NCBI RefSeq assembly: GCF_000472505.1
Contig: NZ_AWZR01000002.1
Span: 186,001 to 250,000, forward strand
Direction: 5' to 3'
DNA: 64,000 nucleotides
Source of the DNA: Luteimonas sp. J29
Lineage (GTDB): Bacteria > Pseudomonadota > Gammaproteobacteria > Xanthomonadales > Xanthomonadaceae
Both the position numbers and the translations under genes were made by a program. The notes under the pieces were generated by a model. It was not told where the DNA came from and did not search any database. It saw only the letters and a list, made by a program, of their open reading frames with translations. The stretch's first letter is position 1; the number at the start of each line of letters is the position of its first letter. Positions 29,006 through 38,559 of the stretch are shown here, in pieces.

Positions 29006-29033
29006 AAAAAGCCCCGGATGCACCGGGGCTTTT
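29006..29033. terminator. Bidirectional terminator between L,D-transpeptidase gene and tRNA-Pro
   Basis: Stem AAAAGCCCCGG / CCGGGGCTTTT, 11 bp with a five-base loop. It provides a T-tract for the plus strand and, as the complement of AAAAA, for the minus strand, so it can end both convergent transcripts. Confidence 0.85.
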
Positions 29034-29065
29034 CCGTGTTCCGGGCGGGACCCGGAACGGCGTGT

Positions 29066-29142
29066 TGGTCGGGGTAGCCGGATTCGAACCGACGACCACT
29101 TGTCCCCCAGACAAGTGCGCTACCAGGCTGCGCTATACCCCG
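29066..29142 (-). tRNA. tRNA-Pro (GGG)
   Basis: 77 bases including encoded CCA. The acceptor stem CGGGGTA pairs with TACCCCG, the D-arm has GCGCAGCCTGGTAGCGC, the anticodon loop CTGGGGG reads GGG, and the T-arm is GGTTCGAAT. The C1 start and D-arm match proline tRNAs. It lies downstream of the merR gene on the same strand. Confidence 0.95.
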
Positions 29143-29219
29143 TGGCTTGGCCGGGCATTATACCCCGGCGCGCGTGGTGGCGGGTGCGGGATGCCCGTGG
29201 CCCGGCGTCCGGCGGCGTC

Positions 29220-29576
29220 TCAGCGCTTGAGCAGCTGCAGGATCTCCTCGAGCTCCATCCGCACCTGGCGCACGATCTGGCTGCTCATGGTGGATTCGCG
29301 CCTGGCCGCCTCCCCCTCGAGCCGCTGCCGGGCACCGCCGATGGTGTAGCCCTGCTCGTACAGCAGGCCGCGGATCTGGCGCACCATCAGCACGTCGTGG
29401 CGCTGGTAGTAGCGCCGGTTGCCGCGGCGCTTGACCGGGTTCAGGCTCGGGAACTCCGTCTCCCAGTAGCGCAGCACGTGCGGCTTGACGTCGCACAGCT
29501 CGCTGACTTCGCCGATGGTGAAGTAGCGCTTGGCCGGGATCGGCGGGAGTTCGCGATTGTCGCCGGGATCAAGCAT
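29220..29576 (-). CDS. MerR-family transcriptional regulator next to ihfA
   Basis: 118 residues. A winged helix-turn-helix of MerR type: [30 protein letters not shown], with the typical [33 protein letters not shown] second helix pair (quoted by its ends, RRYYQRHDV and [10 protein letters not shown]), then a short dimerisation helix ([17 protein letters not shown]). No metal-binding cysteines or effector domain. This small regulator almost always follows ihfA in gammaproteobacteria; its targets are not known. The start overlaps the end of ihfA by eight bases. Last gene of the superoperon before tRNA-Pro. Confidence 0.9.
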   Translation of the reverse strand: MLDPGDNRELPPIPAKRYFTIGEVSELCDVKPHVLRYWETEFPSLNPVKRRGNRRYYQRHDVLMVRQIRGLLYEQGYTIGGARQRLEGEAARRESTMSSQIVRQVRMELEEILQLLKR

Positions 29577-29892
29577 TGCCCGGCCCCGCGTAGGTCTCGA
29601 CGCGTTCCTTCAGCTTCTGGCCGGGGCGGAACGTGACCACGGTGCGCGCCGAGATCGGGATCTCCTCGCCGGTCTTGGGATTGCGGCCGGGGCGCTCGTT
29701 CTTGCGCCTGAGGTCGAAATTCCCGAAGCCCGACAGCTTGACCTGGCGGCCGCCCTCGAGGGCCTCGCGCAAGGCGCTGAAGAAGGCATCCACGAACTCC
29801 TTCGCCTCCCGCTTGTTCAGCCCTACCTCCTCGTAGAGCTTCTCGGCCATCTCGGCTTTGGTCAACGCCACGCTGTCCCCCCAAGGCAACAT
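29569..29892 (-). CDS. ihfA: Integration host factor subunit alpha
   Basis: 107 residues from ATG 29892, whose first base overlaps the pheT stop (TGATG). An alternative GTG at 29871 ([15 protein letters not shown]) gives the usual 100-residue form, and GGGGGGA sits four bases before it; both starts are plausible. The protein is a textbook IHF-alpha: [55 protein letters not shown] with the intercalating proline in RPGRNPKTG, and [15 protein letters not shown] (quoted in part). As a heterodimer with IhfB it bends DNA by about 160 degrees at specific sites and acts in transcription, replication and recombination. Confidence 0.96.
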   Translation of the reverse strand: MLPWGDSVALTKAEMAEKLYEEVGLNKREAKEFVDAFFSALREALEGGRQVKLSGFGNFDLRRKNERPGRNPKTGEEIPISARTVVTFRPGQKLKERVETYAGPGNA

Positions 29893-32276
29893 CAGCTTCT
29901 GATCCGGGCGCCGTGTTCGTCCTGCAGCGCGGCCATGATGGCGGCCACCGCACGGTCCACGTCGCCGTCGGTGAGAGTGCGGGATTTATCCAGCAGAATC
30001 AAGCCGGTTGCGAGACTTCTGAAACCCGGATCGACCCCCTTGCCGACATAACGGTCGAACAGCCGCACTTCGGCCAGCAGCGGGCCACCGGCGCGCCGGA
30101 TGGTGGCCTCCAGGGCGCTCCAGGGCACCGTGTCCGGGGCGACGAACGCGATGTCCCGGCGGACGGACGGGTAGCGCGACAGGGCCTGGGGACGCGGAAT
30201 GGCGCGCCGGCACAGCGGGGCCAGGTCCAGCTCGAAGCCCAGCACCGGTCCGTCGAGGTCCAGCGCGCGCAGCAGGCGCGGGTGCAGCTCTCCGATCCAG
30301 CCCAGCCGCTCCTCGCCGCCGTCCACCCGCCAGACATCGGCGCTGCGGCCGGGATGCCCGTGCGGCGCGTCGCTGCGGCGGTAGTCGAGCACGGCGCCCG
30401 CACAGGCGGCCAGGCTGTCCAGATCGCCCCGGAGGTCGTGGAAGTCGGCCGCGCGCGCGGGTTCGCCCCACTGCTCGGCGCGCGCGTCGCCGTGGATCGC
30501 GGCGGCGATGCGCGCCGTCTCCACAGGCGCTTCGCCCGGCCCGGCGGCGGCGAACACCTTGCCCAGCTCGAACAGGCGCACGCGCGACTGCTGCCGCGCG
30601 AGGTTGCGGCCGAGCGCCGAGACCAGCCCCGGCAGCAGCATGGTGCGCATCACGCCCAGCTCGGCGCTGAGCGGATTGGACAGCGGCACGCTGCCGGTCG
30701 CGGCCTGCCAGTGGTCGAGCAGCTGGGCGTCGACGAAGGCGAAGCACACCGCCTCGTGGTAGTCGCGTGCCACCAGCTGCGCGCGCAGCGCCTCTTCGCC
30801 CACGCGCGTCTCGCTGGGCGCGGCGATGCGGGCCGCGCCGCCCGGCAGCGTGGTGGGGATGGCATCGTAGCCGTGGATGCGGGCGACCTCCTCGATCAGG
30901 TCCTCCTCGATCGCCACGTCGAAGCGGCGGCTCGGCGGCAGGACCCGCCAGCCCCCGGCCACGTCCTCGACCTCCATGCCCAGGGCGCGCAGGATCCGCG
31001 CGACCTCGGCGTCCGGCACCTCGAGGCCCAGTACCCGGGCCAGGCGGGTGCGGCGCAGCAGGATCGGCCTCGGCGCGGGCAGGTGTTCGGCCAGCGCGGC
31101 CTCGACCACGGGACCGGGGCGGCCACCGGCGATGTCCAGGACCAGGCGGGTCGCCACTTCGATCGCGGTGCGCGGCAGCTGCGGATCGACGCCGCGCTCG
31201 AAGCGGTGCGCCGCGTCGGTATGCATGCCCAGGCGCCGGCTGCGGCCGATGATCGCGGCGGGCGCGAAGTGCGCGGCTTCCAGGAACACGTTGCGGGTGG
31301 CGTCGGTGACGCGGGTGTCCATGCCGCCCATCACGCCGGCCAGCGCCACCGGGCGGTCGGCGTCGGTGATGGCGAGGAACTCCCCGTCCAGCTCCACCTC
31401 GCGCCCGTCGAGCAGGACCAGGCGCTCGCCGGCGCGGGCGCGACGCACGCCGACCGGACCCTTGAGCAGGTCGCGGTCGAAGGCGTGCATCGGCTGGCCG
31501 AGTTCGAGCATCACGTACTGCGTCACGTCGACCAGGAAGCTCACCGGGCGCACGCCGCTGCGGCGCAGGCGCTCGGCCATCCACACCGGCGTGCGCACCC
31601 GCGCGTCCACGCCCTCGATCACGCGGCCGACGTAGCGCGGCGCATCGGCGCCGGCGCCGAGTTCGACCGCCAGCGTGGCCTCTCCGGCCGCGGGCACCGG
31701 GGTGGCGTCGTAGTCGGCGACCGCGCCACCGAGCGCGGCGGCCACGTCGTAGGCGATGCCGCGCACGCTGAAGCAGTCGGCGCGGTTCGGGGTGAGCTTG
31801 ATCTCGATGCTGGCGTCGGGCAGGCCGAGGTATCCGGCCAGCGGCGCCCCCACGGGGGCGTCGTCGGGCAGCTCCATCAGGCCCGAGGCGTCGGCGTCGA
31901 TGCCCAGCTCCTTCGCCGAGCAGAGCATGCCGTTGGACTCGACCCCGCGCAGCTTCGCGGCCTTGATCGTGAGGTCGCCCACACGCGCGCCCACCAGCGC
32001 CAACGGCGCCACCAGACCGGCGCGGGCGTTGGGCGCGCCGCACACGATCTGCAGCGGCTCGCCCTGGCCGGCGTCGACGCGGCAGACCTGCAGCCGGTCG
32101 GCCTGCGGATGCTTCTCGGCCGAGAGGATGCGCGCCACCACCACGCCATCCAGGTCCTGGCCGAGCTCGGCCACGTCCTCGACCTCCAGGCCGATCGCGG
32201 TCAACACCGCCGCCAGGCGATCGCGGCCGGCGTCGGTGGGCACGTGCTGGCGGAGCCAGTTCTCGCTGAACTTCAT
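29892..32276 (-). CDS. pheT: Phenylalanyl-tRNA synthetase beta subunit
   Basis: 794 residues, normal length. Domains in order: tRNA-binding EMAP-like domain (about 40-150, with [20 protein letters not shown]), B3/B4 editing domain (about 210-380, with [13 protein letters not shown] and FDRDLLKGP), B5 domain (about 400-470), the inactive class II-like core (about 480-690), and the C-terminal ferredoxin-like anticodon-binding FDX-ACB domain (about 700-794, [14 protein letters not shown]). It forms the (alpha-beta)2 synthetase with PheS, charging tRNA-Phe and clearing mischarged Tyr-tRNA. Start ATG 32276, [12 protein letters not shown]. It ends in a one-base overlap with ihfA, and pheS lies 64 bp upstream. 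Confidence 0.97.
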   Translation of the reverse strand: MKFSENWLRQHVPTDAGRDRLAAVLTAIGLEVEDVAELGQDLDGVVVARILSAEKHPQADRLQVCRVDAGQGEPLQIVCGAPNARAGLVAPLALVGARVGDLTIKAAKLRGVESNGMLCSAKELGIDADASGLMELPDDAPVGAPLAGYLGLPDASIEIKLTPNRADCFSVRGIAYDVAAALGGAVADYDATPVPAAGEATLAVELGAGADAPRYVGRVIEGVDARVRTPVWMAERLRRSGVRPVSFLVDVTQYVMLELGQPMHAFDRDLLKGPVGVRRARAGERLVLLDGREVELDGEFLAITDADRPVALAGVMGGMDTRVTDATRNVFLEAAHFAPAAIIGRSRRLGMHTDAAHRFERGVDPQLPRTAIEVATRLVLDIAGGRPGPVVEAALAEHLPAPRPILLRRTRLARVLGLEVPDAEVARILRALGMEVEDVAGGWRVLPPSRRFDVAIEEDLIEEVARIHGYDAIPTTLPGGAARIAAPSETRVGEEALRAQLVARDYHEAVCFAFVDAQLLDHWQAATGSVPLSNPLSAELGVMRTMLLPGLVSALGRNLARQQSRVRLFELGKVFAAAGPGEAPVETARIAAAIHGDARAEQWGEPARAADFHDLRGDLDSLAACAGAVLDYRRSDAPHGHPGRSADVWRVDGGEERLGWIGELHPRLLRALDLDGPVLGFELDLAPLCRRAIPRPQALSRYPSVRRDIAFVAPDTVPWSALEATIRRAGGPLLAEVRLFDRYVGKGVDPGFRSLATGLILLDKSRTLTDGDVDRAVAAIMAALQDEHGARIRS

Positions 32277-32340
32277 GCTGGAATCCCGTGATCAGTCGTC
32301 GCTGGCGGGCGACGCGCGATCCGCGCCGCCGGCCACTGCC

Positions 32341-33582
<1,242 letters not shown>

Positions 33583-33942
33583 TTACGCCGCGAGCGCGCC
33601 CTTCGCCTTCTCGACCAGGCCCGTAAACCCGGCCGCGTCGTGCACGGCGATGTCCGCCAGCACCTTGCGGTCCAGGGTGATGCCGGCCTTCGAGAGGCCG
33701 TTCATGAAGCGGCTGTAGCTCAGGCCGTTGGCGCGGGCGGCGGCATTGATGCGCGCGATCCACAGGGTGCGGAAATTGCGCTTCTTCTGCTTGCGGCCGA
33801 TGTACGCGTACTGCTCGGCCTTGATGACCGCCTGCTTGGCGACGCGGAACACCTTGCGCCGGGCGTTGTAGTAGCCCTTGGCACGGCCGAGGACCTTCTT
33901 GTGGCGACGGCGCGCCTGGACGCCACGCTTGACTCTTGCCAT
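33583..33942 (-). CDS. rplT: 50S ribosomal protein L20
   Basis: 119 residues, [18 protein letters not shown], the standard L20 N-terminus; very basic; complete to KAKGALAA. It binds 23S rRNA early in 50S assembly and in E. coli also represses translation of rpmI-rplT by binding its mRNA leader. It lies 13 bp after rpmI. Confidence 0.98.
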   Translation of the reverse strand: MARVKRGVQARRRHKKVLGRAKGYYNARRKVFRVAKQAVIKAEQYAYIGRKQKKRNFRTLWIARINAAARANGLSYSRFMNGLSKAGITLDRKVLADIAVHDAAGFTGLVEKAKGALAA

Positions 33943-33955
33943 GGTTCAGCCCTCC

Positions 33956-34153
33956 TCAGAGATAGGGAAGCATGCGGTCCAGACGGCCCGCATCCTCGGC
34001 GCGGACGTGGTTCGTCTGCCGGAGGTTGCGCTTCCGCTTGGTCGCCTTCTTGGTGAGGATGTGGCTGCGGTTGGCGTGGCCCGCCTTGTACTTGCCGGAA
34101 GCGGTCTTCCGGAAGCGCTTGGCCGCGCCCCGATGCGTCTTGATCTTGGGCAT
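33956..34153 (-). CDS. rpmI: 50S ribosomal protein L35
   Basis: 65 residues, [20 protein letters not shown], standard L35; basic throughout and ends [24 protein letters not shown] lies a few bases before the ATG. It has its own promoter at 34316-34344 and a 150-base leader, and is followed directly by rplT. Confidence 0.98.
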   Translation of the reverse strand: MPKIKTHRGAAKRFRKTASGKYKAGHANRSHILTKKATKRKRNLRQTNHVRAEDAGRLDRMLPYL

Positions 34154-34309
34154 TGCGATGTCCTTGGGGTCGTTTCGAGTACTGGCCCGGGCGGCGCCGC
34201 ATCACTCGGCACGCTTTCCATCCTGCCTGGCCGGTTTGTAAACCCTTGATTCCAGAAGGAACCAGGGCAGGTCCAGAGGTCTTGCGACCAAACTCCGGGC
34301 GAACCGGAG
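34154..34309 (-). promoter_or_regulatory. Long 5' leader of rpmI-rplT, candidate L20 autoregulation site
   Basis: About 155 transcribed, untranslated bases lie between the predicted rpmI start of transcription and the rpmI ATG. A CTCCGG...CCGGAG hairpin is visible near its 5' end. In E. coli, L20 binds a pseudoknot in the corresponding leader to repress rpmI-rplT. I cannot prove a pseudoknot by eye. Confidence 0.4.
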
Positions 34310-34315
34310 CCGGGC

Positions 34316-34344
34316 ATTATGCCCCTTCGCGATTTCCCTTGCAA
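34316..34344 (-). promoter_or_regulatory. Sigma70 promoter for rpmI-rplT
   Basis: On the minus strand TTGCAA (34344-34339), a 17-base spacer, then CATAAT (34321-34316). This is a near-consensus promoter inside the infC-rpmI interval, so the ribosomal protein genes can be expressed apart from thrS-infC. The rest of that interval (34345-34543) shows nothing else I can name. Confidence 0.7.
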
Positions 34345-34543
34345 TTCAGGCGGTTCGGGCGCCCGCTCCGGCGGGGCTCGCCGGGTCTTGCCCGGTCTCG
34401 GGCGAGGCGGCCGGCGGACGGAGTCCGCGGATCACCGGAGCCTGGGCGGCATACCTGGCACGGAGCACGCCCGGACGCGGGCCGGGCGGCGGGCGGGGCA
34501 ACGTGCGGCAGGCGGGGATCGGACCGCACCCGCCCGCGCGGGG

Positions 34544-35065
34544 CTACTTCTTCTTGGGGGCGATCATCATCACCATCTGCCGCCCTTCCAGCCGGGGACG
34601 GGACTCGATGACGATGTCCTCGCCGAGGTCGGCCTCGATCCGGGCGGCCATCTCGCGGCCCAGTTCCTGGTGGCTCATCTCGCGGCCACGGAAGCGGATG
34701 TTGACCTTGACCTTGTCACCCTCGTCCAGGAACCCGCGCATCTTGCGCAGCTTGATCTGGTAGTCCCCCTCGTCGGTGACGGGGCGGAACTTCACTTCCT
34801 TGATCTCGACCTGCTTGGACTTCTTCTTGGCCTCGTTGGCCTTCTTCTGCTGTTCGAACCGGAACTTGCCGAAGTCCATGATCTTGCAGACCGGCGGATC
34901 CGCATTGGGCTGGATCTCGACCAGGTCGAGGCCTTCTTCCTCGGCCATCTGCAGGGCTTCGTCGCGCGACAACACGCCGATCATTTCTCCATCGGACCCG
35001 ATCACGCGCACGCGCGGCACGCGGATTTCGTTGTTGCGGCGATTCTGCTTCTCTGGGGTGCTAAT
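34544..35065 (-). CDS. infC: Translation initiation factor IF-3, ATT start codon
   Basis: 173 residues if started at ATT 35065: the frame reads [15 protein letters not shown] and then [13 protein letters not shown], and the NRxNxEIR pattern aligns with the N-terminus of known IF-3 proteins. GGAG lies seven bases before the ATT. An in-frame GTG at 35020 would cut off 15 conserved residues, so it is not the real start. E. coli infC starts with AUU too, and the rare codon lets IF-3 sense and repress its own synthesis. Domains: N-domain (about 15-85, [22 protein letters not shown]) and C-domain (about 95-170, [18 protein letters not shown]). IF-3 prevents early 50S joining and checks start-codon pairing. 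Confidence 0.95.
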   Translation of the reverse strand: MSTPEKQNRRNNEIRVPRVRVIGSDGEMIGVLSRDEALQMAEEEGLDLVEIQPNADPPVCKIMDFGKFRFEQQKKANEAKKKSKQVEIKEVKFRPVTDEGDYQIKLRKMRGFLDEGDKVKVNIRFRGREMSHQELGREMAARIEADLGEDIVIESRPRLEGRQMVMMIAPKKK

Positions 35066-35162
35066 ACTTCGTCTCCGGAAATGGGAATACCGGGGGCGCC
35101 GCGGGGCGCCCGCCGGGCGGGATGGGACGGATTTTTAACGGAATCCGGCCCGGATACAACCG

Positions 35163-37067
35163 TCAGGGCCTGGAGACGTCCGCCAGCCGGGCCGCGAAGG
35201 CCTCGACCGGCATCGAGCCCAGGTCCTCGCCGGATCGGGTCCGGACCGCCACCGCCCCGGCCTCGCGCTCGCGGTCGCCGATCACCAGCAGGTAGGGCAC
35301 GCGCTGCAGGGTGTGCTCGCGGATCTTGTAGCCGACCTTCTCGTTGCGGGTGTCGGACACCACCCTGAATCCCTTTGAATTCAACAGCTTGGTCGTCTCG
35401 ACGACGGCCTCGGCCTGGGCGTCGGTGATGTTCATCACCACCGCCTGGACCGGGGCCAGCCAGGCCGGGAAGGCGCCGGCGTGGTGCTCGATCAGGATGC
35501 CGATGAACCGCTCCATGGAGCCGACGATGGCCCGGTGCAGCATCACCGGGTGCCGGCGCTGGCTGTGCTCGTCCACGTACTCGGCGCCCAGGCGGCCGGG
35601 CATCATGAAGTCGACCTGCATGGTCCCCAGCTGCCAGGTGCGGCCGATGGCGTCGCGCAGGTGGTACTCGATCTTGGGTCCGTAGAAGGCCCCCTCGCCC
35701 GGCAGCTCCTGCCACTCGACGCCGGAGGCGCGCAGGGCCGAGCGCAGGGCGTCCTCGGCCTTGTCCCAGGTGGCGTCGTCGCCCAGGCGGTTCTCGGGGC
35801 GCAGCGCGATCTTGATCCGGATGTCCTCGAAGCCGAAGTCCGCGTACACCTTCAGCGCCTGGGCGTGGAACGCGCGGACCTCCGACTCGACCTGCTCCTC
35901 GGTGCAGAACACGTGGCCGTCGTCCTGGGTGAAGCCGCGCACGCGCAGGATGCCGTGCAGCGCGCCCGAGGGCTCGTTGCGGTGGCAGGAGCCGAACTCG
36001 CCGTAGCGGATCGGCAGGTCGCGGTAGCTGTGCAGGCCCTGGTTGAACACCTGCACGTGGCCCGGGCAGTTCATCGGCTTCACCGCGTAGGTCCGCTTCT
36101 CGGACTCGGTGAAGAACATGTTGTCCTTGTAGTTGTCCCAGTGGCCCGAGCGCTTCCACAGCTCGACGTCGAGGATCTGCGGGCAGCGCACTTCGCCGTA
36201 GCCGGTCTCGCGGTACACGCGGCGCATGTACTGCTCGACCACCTGCCACAGCGCCCAGCCCCTGGGATGCCAGAACACCAGGCCGGGCGCCTCCTCCTGC
36301 AGGTGGAACAGGTTCTGCTGCTTGCCGATCCGGCGATGGTCGCGCTTCTCGGCCTCCTCGATCCGCTGGATGTAGGCCTTGAGCTGCCTGTCGTCGGCCC
36401 AGGCGGTGCCGTAGATGCGCTGCAGCTGCTCGTTCTTCGAGTCGCCGCGCCAGTACGCGCCCGAAATGCGCAGCAGCTTGAAGCTCTTGAGGAAGCGCGT
36501 GTTGGGCACGTGCGGGCCGCGGCACATGTCCACGTATTCCTGATGGTGGTACAGGCCCATCGCGGTGACCTCGGGGCCCATGTCCTCGATCAGGCGCAGC
36601 TTGTAGTCCTCGCCGCGGGACTTGAACACCTCGATGACTTCCTCGCGCGGCGTCATCTTCTTGACCACGTCGTAGTCCTGCGCGATCAGCTCGCGCATGC
36701 GCTGCTCGATCGCGGCCAGGTCCTCGGGCGTGAACGGCCGGTGGTACCAGATGTCGTAGTAGAACCCGTCCTCGATCACCGGGCCGATCACCATCTTGGC
36801 GTCCGGGTACAGCTGCTTCACCGCGTGCCCGACCAGGTGCGCGCAGGAATGGCGGATGATCTCGACGCCTTCCGGATCCTTCGGGGTGAGGATCTGCAGC
36901 GTGGCGTCGTGGTCGATGAGGTCGCAGGCGTCGACCTGGCGGCCGTCGACCTTGCCGGCCACCGTGGCCTTGGCCAGGCCCGGGCCGATCGAACGTGCGA
37001 CGTCCATGACCGTCACGGGATGCTCGAACTCGCGCTTGCTGCCGTCTGGGAGGGTGATCGTGATCAT
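35163..37067 (-). CDS. thrS: Threonyl-tRNA synthetase
   Basis: 634 residues. Domains in order: N-terminal TGS domain (1-60, [20 protein letters not shown]), the editing domain (about 65-225, with [20 protein letters not shown] and the zinc-like HxxxH motif), the class II catalytic core (about 240-530; [10 protein letters not shown] with the zinc cysteine, [19 protein letters not shown] motif 2, [18 protein letters not shown] motif 3), and the C-terminal anticodon-binding domain (about 540-634). It charges tRNA-Thr and edits mischarged Ser. The leader upstream (37160-37295) contains a threonine-rich leader peptide and a terminator, suggesting attenuation by threonyl-tRNA supply. infC follows 97 bp downstream. 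Confidence 0.97.
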   Translation of the reverse strand: MITITLPDGSKREFEHPVTVMDVARSIGPGLAKATVAGKVDGRQVDACDLIDHDATLQILTPKDPEGVEIIRHSCAHLVGHAVKQLYPDAKMVIGPVIEDGFYYDIWYHRPFTPEDLAAIEQRMRELIAQDYDVVKKMTPREEVIEVFKSRGEDYKLRLIEDMGPEVTAMGLYHHQEYVDMCRGPHVPNTRFLKSFKLLRISGAYWRGDSKNEQLQRIYGTAWADDRQLKAYIQRIEEAEKRDHRRIGKQQNLFHLQEEAPGLVFWHPRGWALWQVVEQYMRRVYRETGYGEVRCPQILDVELWKRSGHWDNYKDNMFFTESEKRTYAVKPMNCPGHVQVFNQGLHSYRDLPIRYGEFGSCHRNEPSGALHGILRVRGFTQDDGHVFCTEEQVESEVRAFHAQALKVYADFGFEDIRIKIALRPENRLGDDATWDKAEDALRSALRASGVEWQELPGEGAFYGPKIEYHLRDAIGRTWQLGTMQVDFMMPGRLGAEYVDEHSQRRHPVMLHRAIVGSMERFIGILIEHHAGAFPAWLAPVQAVVMNITDAQAEAVVETTKLLNSKGFRVVSDTRNEKVGYKIREHTLQRVPYLLVIGDREREAGAVAVRTRSGEDLGSMPVEAFAARLADVSRP

Positions 37068-37159
37068 GTGCGGGCGGGGAATCTGGAACCGGGGATCGGG
37101 GGCTGCGGGCGGATCGGCGGGACACCGTGGCGACCCGGGGGACGCCGCGCCGCGGCCAC

Positions 37160-37183
37160 AAAAAAAGCGCCACGAGGGCGCCC
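37160..37183 (-). terminator. Attenuator terminator in the thrS leader
   Basis: On the minus strand GCGCC (37181-37177), loop CTCGT, GGCGC (37171-37167), extended by two G-U pairs and one A-U pair, followed by seven T (37166-37160). It stands about 92 bases before the thrS ATG, inside the leader and with no gene upstream on this strand to be terminated, so its natural role is control of thrS itself. Confidence 0.85.
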
Positions 37184-37201
37184 TTGCCGGGAGGCCTCGT
37201 G
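37171..37201 (-). promoter_or_regulatory. Antiterminator alternative pairing in the thrS leader
   Basis: CACGAGG (37201-37195) pairs perfectly over 7 bp with CCTCGTG (37177-37171). The second arm includes the loop and the top base pair of the terminator stem, so both structures cannot form together. The first arm begins five bases after the stop codon of the leader peptide, where a ribosome at the stop codon would cover it. Confidence 0.65.
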
Positions 37202-37206
37202 CGGGA

Positions 37207-37233
37207 TCAGCGCTGGGCGGTGGTAGTGTCCAT
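37207..37233 (-). CDS. thrS leader peptide Met-Asp-Thr-Thr-Thr-Ala-Gln-Arg
   Basis: A nine-codon frame (ATG GAC ACT ACC, then ACC GCC CAG CGC TGA) encodes an 8-residue peptide with three consecutive threonine codons. Only a weak GAG-like ribosome-binding site is visible. It lies about 50 bases after the predicted transcription start, before the antiterminator arm and the terminator, exactly as in amino-acid-biosynthetic attenuators such as thrL. A stall at the Thr codons (37227-37219) would leave the antiterminator arm free, favouring read-through; finishing translation would mask it, favouring termination. Translation is inferred, not shown. Confidence 0.7.
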   Translation of the reverse strand: MDTTTAQR

Positions 37234-37289
37234 GTCGCACACTCGGCCGGCGTTTCCGCAGGCCACCCTGATGCGTTCGTGGGGCTCCG

Positions 37290-37295
37290 ATTCTA
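37290..37295 (-). promoter_or_regulatory. -10 box (TAGAAT) of the thrS promoter
   Basis: TAGAAT on the minus strand predicts a transcript start near 37283, about 50 bases before the leader peptide and 216 before thrS. The -35 region is poor. The rest of the 37068-37424 interval holds the leader described above and the start region of the divergent LacI-type gene. Confidence 0.5.
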
Positions 37296-37412
37296 GCCGA
37301 AAACGGGCCCGACTGCCGGCCGGACCGGGCCGTCGGAGGGCGCGCCAGGCGGCCGGCGGGCACCCGCCGGCCCGCGCGCCGGCGCCCCGCCGCTCCTGCG
37401 ACCGGGCCGTGG

Positions 37413-37418
37413 CATCAT
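37413..37418 (+). promoter_or_regulatory. -10-like box (CATCAT) six bases before the LacI-type gene
   Basis: CATCAT is followed by six bases and the ATG at 37425, the same spacing as in dxs. The box is only a fair match; a leaderless transcript is possible. Confidence 0.3.
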
Positions 37419-37424
37419 CGGGCC

Positions 37425-38492
37425 ATGAGCAGCCGTGGCCGGCCCACTTCGCTGGATATCGCCTACCTGGCCGGGGTGTCCCAGCCCACCGTCTCGCGTG
37501 CCCTGCGCGGCAGCCCGATGGTGAGCGAGGAGACCCGCAAGCGCATCCTCGCGATCGCCGAGCAGCTCAACTACAAGGTCGACAAGAACGCCTCGGGGCT
37601 GCGCCGCCAGTACGCCGGCACCCTGGCCCTGCTGCTGTTCGAGGACCCGACCGCCGACGAGTCCCACATCAACCCCTTCTTCCTGCCGATGCTGGGCTCG
37701 ATCACCCGCACCTGCTCGCGCCACGGCCGCGACCTGCTGGTGTCGTTCCAGCAGCTCTCCGACGACTGGCATGCCGAGTACGGCGACAGCCACAAGGCCG
37801 ACGGGCTGATCCTGCTGGGCTACGGCGACTACCTCGCCTACGAGGGCAAGCTGGCCAAGCTGGTCGAACAGGGCACGCCGTTCGTGCGCTGGGGCGCGGT
37901 GATGCCCGACCAGCCGGGCGTGTCGATCGGTTGCGACAACTTCGGCGGCGGGCGCCTGGCCGGCGCGCACCTGTCCGCCCTGGGCCATCGCCGCGTCGCC
38001 TTCCTGGGCGACGCGTCCGAGCACTACCCCGAGTTCCTCGACCGCTTCGCCGGCTGCGACGCCGCGCTGCGCGAGGCCGGCGGCGACGGCCTGGACCGCG
38101 CGCTGCAGGTGGACGCCGAGAGCGCCGAGCACTGCGGCTACGCGGCCGGGATGGAACTGCTCGAGCGCGGCCTGACGTTCGATGCCGTGTTCGCGGCCAG
38201 CGACCTGATCGCGATCGGCGCCATGCAGGCCTTCCGCGAGCGCGGCCTGCGCATCCCTGGCGACGTGGCAGTGGTCGGCTTCGACGACATCCCTGCCGCG
38301 CGCATCGCCAGCCCGACCCTGACCACCGTGGTCCAGGACACGATCCGCGCCGGCGAGCTGCTGGTCGACGCGCTGGTGCGCCTGATCGCGGGCGAGACGG
38401 CGGAGAGCGTGCGGATGCCGGCTTCGCTGGTGGTGCGCGAGTCCACCGGCGGCGCGCCCGCGGCACCGGTCCACGGCGCGGGCGGGCCATAG
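37425..38492 (+). CDS. LacI-family transcriptional regulator of the maltose locus
   Basis: 355 residues. N-terminal LacI helix-turn-helix (TSLDIAYLAGVSQPTVSRALRG, about residues 6-27, quoted by AYLAGVSQPTVSRALRG) and hinge helix (about 45-60, NYKVDKNASGLRR), then a periplasmic-binding-protein-like effector domain (65-335) with GVSIGCDNFGGG, GHRRVAFLGD, DAVFAASDLIAIGAMQAF and PGDVAVVGFDDIP. It probably represses the neighbouring amylase, importer, alpha-glucosidase and TonB-receptor genes and releases DNA on binding a maltose-type sugar; the two identical sites at 42007-42022 and 43868-43883 are likely operators. Start MSSRGRPTSLDIA at ATG 37425. The amylase gene converges on it from the other side. 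Confidence 0.9.
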   Translation: MSSRGRPTSLDIAYLAGVSQPTVSRALRGSPMVSEETRKRILAIAEQLNYKVDKNASGLRRQYAGTLALLLFEDPTADESHINPFFLPMLGSITRTCSRHGRDLLVSFQQLSDDWHAEYGDSHKADGLILLGYGDYLAYEGKLAKLVEQGTPFVRWGAVMPDQPGVSIGCDNFGGGRLAGAHLSALGHRRVAFLGDASEHYPEFLDRFAGCDAALREAGGDGLDRALQVDAESAEHCGYAAGMELLERGLTFDAVFAASDLIAIGAMQAFRERGLRIPGDVAVVGFDDIPAARIASPTLTTVVQDTIRAGELLVDALVRLIAGETAESVRMPASLVVRESTGGAPAAPVHGAGGP

Positions 38493-38559
38493 GGGACGCG
38501 GATTCCGACGGCCGCGCCGACAGCGCGGGACCCCGCCCAGGCCACGGCGACGCCGCGCG

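Noticed and set aside
29913..32291. 792-codon plus-strand frame opposite pheT.
   Set aside because: Exact mirror of pheT; composition rich in His/Arg/Gln/Ala without any recognisable domain.
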